A stretch of 64,000 nt of DNA from assembly GCF_009834915.1 (NCBI RefSeq), contig NZ_WVHS01000001.1, positions 1,530,937 through 1,594,936 on the forward strand. Reading direction: 5' to 3'. Within the stretch, counting starts at the first letter, position 1. Each line of letters starts with the position of its first letter. Under the pieces are notes generated by a model that saw only the letters and a program-made list of their open reading frames with translations, was not told the DNA's origin and did no database searches. Positions 61,323 to 64,000 of the stretch are shown here, piece by piece. The DNA is from Hufsiella ginkgonis (lineage in GTDB: Bacteria; Bacteroidota; Bacteroidia; Sphingobacteriales; Sphingobacteriaceae). A program made the translations under genes and the position numbers.

Positions 61323-61470
61323 GCTTGCTTTCAATCGCTTTCAGCCAGTCTTCCCGCAGGATATTGATGGCTTCTGGTCGGCCGGTTGATTATCGCCGGT
61401 AAGTGCGTACCGTGAAAGGTGTGTTCTCCCCGGCGTGCTGCTCGTAAGTGATACTGGTGATATTTAATCT
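61312..61470 (-). pseudogene. Remnant of a minus-strand gene
   Basis: On the minus strand one frame reads coding-like text: NITSITYEQHAGENTPF, ending at a TAA (61390-61392), then continues in the same frame as GRPEAINILREDWLKAIESK and stops at 61312-61314. This looks like the C-terminal part of a gene with a nonsense mutation. Its 5' part is absent. I cannot name the family. Confidence 0.35.
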
Positions 61471-61527
61471 TAAAGATATTTTTATCTTACTTAAGAAATA
61501 ATTAATTTCACAGGTTAATTATTCATT
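61323..61527. other. Gap with AT-rich inverted repeat upstream of yifB
   Basis: Apart from the gene remnant, 61465-61500 is AT-rich with an AAGATA / TATCTT inverted repeat around a T-run, 30-60 bp before yifB. No clear promoter element was found. Confidence 0.3.
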
Positions 61528-63066
61528 ATGCCAGTTAAAACATACGCCTCTGCCGTTTTCGGTATCCAGGCCATTACCATTACCATCGAAGTGAATATTA
61601 GCGGCGGCACTAAGTACCACATCGTCGGCTTGCCGGACAATGCGGTTAAAGAAAGCATGCTGCGGGTGGAAGCGGCCATGCAATCCTGCGGTTTACGAAT
61701 GCCCCGGCAAAAGATCGTGGTTAACCTGGCCCCGGCCGATATCCGGAAAGAGGGATCAGCGTATGATCTTGCCATCGCCATCGCGATCCTTGCGGCGTCC
61801 GGGCAGGTAGCTGCCGATAAGCTGGAACAATACCTGATTATGGGAGAAGTTTCGCTCGACGGGGGGCTGCAGCCGGTGAAAGGCGCCCTTCCGGTTTCTA
61901 TCCAGGCGCGGAATGACGGATTTAAAGGGTTACTTATTCCTAAACAGAACGCCCGTGAGGCCGCTATCGTAAATGATCTCGAAGTATATGGTATCGAAAG
62001 CCTGCGGGAAGTGGTGGCGTTCCTGGAAGGGGACACAGCGATCGAGCCGACTATCGTAAATACCCGCGATGAATTCCTGCGCGACATTAACAATTATGAA
62101 AGCGATTTCTCGGAAGTAAAAGGCCAGGAAAACATCAAGCGCGCGTTAGAGATCGCTGCTGCGGGCGGGCACAATGTCATCCTGATCGGGCCGCCGGGAG
62201 CCGGTAAAACAATGCTTGCCAAAAGATTGCCCACGATCCTCCCGCCACTGAACCTGAGCGAAGCGCTTGAAACCACCAAGATCCATTCCGTTGCAGGAAA
62301 ACTCGCGGCCAGCGATTCGCTGATGACAGTAAGGCCTTTCCGTTCACCGCATCACACGATCAGCGACGTGGCGCTGGTAGGCGGCGGCGTAAACCCCCAG
62401 CCGGGCGAAATTTCACTCGCTCATAATGGGGTACTTTTCCTCGACGAGCTGCCGGAATTTAAAAGAACGGTGCTGGAAGTAATGCGTCAGCCCCTGGAAG
62501 AACGGCGTGTCACTATTTCAAGGGCGAGGTTCACGATCGACTACCCGGCTTCATTTATGCTGGTGGCCAGTATGAATCCGTGTATCTGTGGTTTCCATAA
62601 CCATCCTTCGCGCGAATGTACCTGCGGTCCGGGTATGGTTCAGAAGTATTTGGGCCGCGTATCCGGCCCGCTGCTCGACCGCATCGACCTGCACGTGGAG
62701 GTTACACCGGTCGATTTTAATGAGTTATCTTCCAGTCGCTATGCCGAAAAGAGCGCTGCCATCCGCAGCCGTGTGATGGTAGCACGCGAAGTTCAGGAAC
62801 ACAGGTTTTGCGACCGCCCGGATATCCATTGCAATGCCCAGATGAGCCCCGGGCTGGTACGCACCATTTGCGCCATCAGCGAAGCCGGTCAGCTGTTGCT
62901 TAAAAACGCCATGGAACGGCTCGGGCTTTCTGCCCGGGCTTATGACCGCATCCTGAAGGTTTCGAGGACCATCGCCGACCTCGCAGGCGCGGAAGAGATC
63001 GGGAATGAGCACCTGGCGGAGGCGATCCATTACCGCAGTTTGGACCGGGATGGGTGGGCGGGATAA
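61528..63066 (+). CDS. YifB/ComM-family Mg-chelatase-like AAA+ ATPase
   Basis: A 512-residue YifB-family protein. N-terminal LonC-like/ChlI domain (~1-180, VGLPDNAVKES, NLAPADIRKEGSAYDLAIA), Walker A GPPGAGKTM at ~218-226, Walker B VLFLDELPEF, and a Cys-rich segment NPCICGFHNHPSRECTCGPG that may bind metal. The ComM member promotes branch migration in natural transformation, but YifB proteins are widely present and the role here is unproven. Confidence 0.95.
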   Translation: MPVKTYASAVFGIQAITITIEVNISGGTKYHIVGLPDNAVKESMLRVEAAMQSCGLRMPRQKIVVNLAPADIRKEGSAYDLAIAIAILAASGQVAADKLEQYLIMGEVSLDGGLQPVKGALPVSIQARNDGFKGLLIPKQNAREAAIVNDLEVYGIESLREVVAFLEGDTAIEPTIVNTRDEFLRDINNYESDFSEVKGQENIKRALEIAAAGGHNVILIGPPGAGKTMLAKRLPTILPPLNLSEALETTKIHSVAGKLAASDSLMTVRPFRSPHHTISDVALVGGGVNPQPGEISLAHNGVLFLDELPEFKRTVLEVMRQPLEERRVTISRARFTIDYPASFMLVASMNPCICGFHNHPSRECTCGPGMVQKYLGRVSGPLLDRIDLHVEVTPVDFNELSSSRYAEKSAAIRSRVMVAREVQEHRFCDRPDIHCNAQMSPGLVRTICAISEAGQLLLKNAMERLGLSARAYDRILKVSRTIADLAGAEEIGNEHLAEAIHYRSLDRDGWAG

Positions 63067-63128
63067 TAGAACAGGCGTAACTCTTTTGCTTCAGCCGCGT
63101 CTTATACCTGTCCCGTTAATCATTTCGC

Positions 63129-63602
63129 ATGCAACAGCCCGCTATTCAATCTGTCCTGGTGCTTTCCTGTAACTACCATCTCGGTGATAACTATGGCATT
63201 TACCCCGACGCTACCTACGTAGGTCATTCCCTTTCGCTCCCGCTTTCCTGTACATGGCTCGATCATACTAAAGAAACTGTCACGTTTATTTTCGAAACCT
63301 GCGGCATCGAAACCTGGGGAAACTGGAAAGGGCACCAGGTTTGCCTCGGCGCCACCGATCCATATACCAATTTGACCACCGAGATCGGCCGCCTGAAAGA
63401 CCCGGCTAATGAGTACGGCGACCAGGAGCACTTTGTCATCGACATTCCCATGCCCGTGTTTAAACAATATGTCCGTCCCACCAATAATTTTTACCTGACC
63501 ATTTCACTCGACCGGCAGCCGCATGCCGTAGGAATGTCTGACGATTTCCTGTGGACTTGCTTTAAAACGGTAAGCTGCAGCCTTAAAATTGGCTGGACTT
63601 AA
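63129..63602 (+). CDS. Hypothetical protein
   Basis: A 157-residue protein without signal peptide or membrane helix, rich in Thr, Cys and aromatic residues; a beta-rich globular fold is likely. Segments such as FETCGIETWGNWKGHQVCLG do not match a family I recognise. It lies between yifB and an rRNA operon. The reading frame is long enough and its composition consistent, so it is probably real. Confidence 0.6.
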   Translation: MQQPAIQSVLVLSCNYHLGDNYGIYPDATYVGHSLSLPLSCTWLDHTKETVTFIFETCGIETWGNWKGHQVCLGATDPYTNLTTEIGRLKDPANEYGDQEHFVIDIPMPVFKQYVRPTNNFYLTISLDRQPHAVGMSDDFLWTCFKTVSCSLKIGWT

Positions 63603-63747
63603 TTCACAAGGGCCGGATCGAAATATATCCCTTTCCCCAGGTTACGCTTCCTGCCAACTTCCCGCATTTTTTTTTAAAATAACCGGCTGGTAATTAGGAA
63701 GTAAACGTTAAACCTCCTCGCTCCCTCACAATATTTTTAAAGATTAA
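63603..63747. other. Intergenic region before the rRNA promoters
   Basis: 145 bp with a nine-T run at about 63667-63675 but no convincing hairpin in front of it. I see no gene. Confidence 0.4.
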
Positions 63748-63778
63748 TTTGACGGTATCGATTTACTTTCTACCTTTG
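63748..63778 (+). promoter_or_regulatory. rRNA operon promoter P1
   Basis: TTTGAC at 63748-63753 and a perfect TACCTTTG at 63771-63778, with TTG-to-TA spacing of 22 bp, match the Bacteroidota -33/-7 consensus. Confidence 0.8.
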
Positions 63779-63887
63779 CAGCCCCAACAAAAAGGAACGG
63801 ATTTCTGATCCGACCGCGAGTTGGAAACCGGAAGCGCAAGGCTTCGGAAAATTGAAAAGAGGGAACAAAAAAACTTTAAAAAAGTTC

Positions 63888-63918
63888 TTGCAGTTTTGAA
63901 AATAACTTCTCATCTTTG
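63888..63918 (+). promoter_or_regulatory. rRNA operon promoter P2
   Basis: TTG at 63888-63890 and CATCTTTG at 63911-63918 (spacing 23 bp), followed by GCAGTCCCAAAAC. The TTTGCAG core is shared with P1, 140 bp upstream, as in tandem rRNA promoters. Confidence 0.75.
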
Positions 63919-64000
63919 CAGTCCCAAAACAAACGATAGCGCGACGCTAAGTTTAACAAAAAATGAATGATTCAGTCTTTGTAAAAAGACAAAAATTATA
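63919..64000 (+). ncRNA. Leader of an rRNA operon (16S gene starts beyond the window)
   Basis: The sequence after P2 has no reading frame and resembles pre-16S leaders of Bacteroidota. CAGTCTTTGT at 63973-63982 could be a boxA-like antitermination site. The next bases are expected to begin the 16S gene. This is inference from layout and remembered leader style, not a direct match. Confidence 0.6.

Noticed and set aside
1..64000. tRNA genes
   Set aside because: No cloverleaf with a TTC-type T-arm and matching acceptor stem was seen; a computed scan was not possible.

Overview
This 64 kb window is chromosomal DNA of a Bacteroidota bacterium, most likely Chitinophagaceae or a related soil family (the family is inference). 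The evidence is: repeated TAnnTTTG -7 promoter elements; a SusC/SusD polysaccharide-utilisation locus (PUL); a futalosine-type menaquinone pathway; an alkaline phosphatase of the PafA type; and a TPP riboswitch ahead of a TonB receptor plus a PnuC-type transporter. GC content looks to be a little above 50 %.

Layout. 1-1002 is the 3' end of a DUF1800 gene. 1097-12470 is mostly minus-strand: a secreted M20 amidohydrolase, a lipoprotein, a glycosylasparaginase, aspS, an aat / giant histidine kinase / fabD operon, and folE with a pterin synthase. 12559-15066 is a plus-strand mqnB-mqnD-hldD operon. 15125-19678 holds a LolE-like permease, an MBL hydrolase, frr and an MsbA-like exporter. 19731-21429 is a GNAT / TPK-like / thiE operon, followed by pafA. 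23227-27420 is a thiamine uptake operon (TonB receptor, PnuT-like transporter, flavoprotein) under a TPP riboswitch. 27492-29270 holds xseAB and a CDGSH protein. 29376-35012 is a compact Ter stress operon (HAD, PRTase, TerD, TerD, TelA, an unknown protein, TerC), followed by pgpA.

35609-55909 is a LacI-regulated PUL: lacI, susC, susD, a fasciclin-like lipoprotein, GH2, beta-helix/PDZ, GH95, a PL38-like lyase, GH29, GH88 and PL6. Two lyase families with a GH88 point to a uronic-acid backbone. Two fucosidase families and a GH2 point to fucose and beta-linked sugar decoration. No sulfatase is seen, so an unsulfated, fucosylated, uronate-containing glycan is the best guess. A TPR/metallopeptidase gene and a second GH29 follow. 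The window ends with yifB (comM family), an unknown gene, and tandem promoters and leader of an rRNA operon whose 16S gene should begin just beyond base 64000.

The most unusual signal is a set of short degenerate tandem repeats (units such as ATCAGCC/ATCAGCT and GATCAGT, plus CTTTGCG-, CTCTGTG- and ACGTT-type relatives) scattered at gene junctions. They often occur as inverted pairs. In one place they lie inside the variable stem of the TPP riboswitch, in another inside the mqnB reading frame, and in another they form the C-terminus of a GNAT protein.
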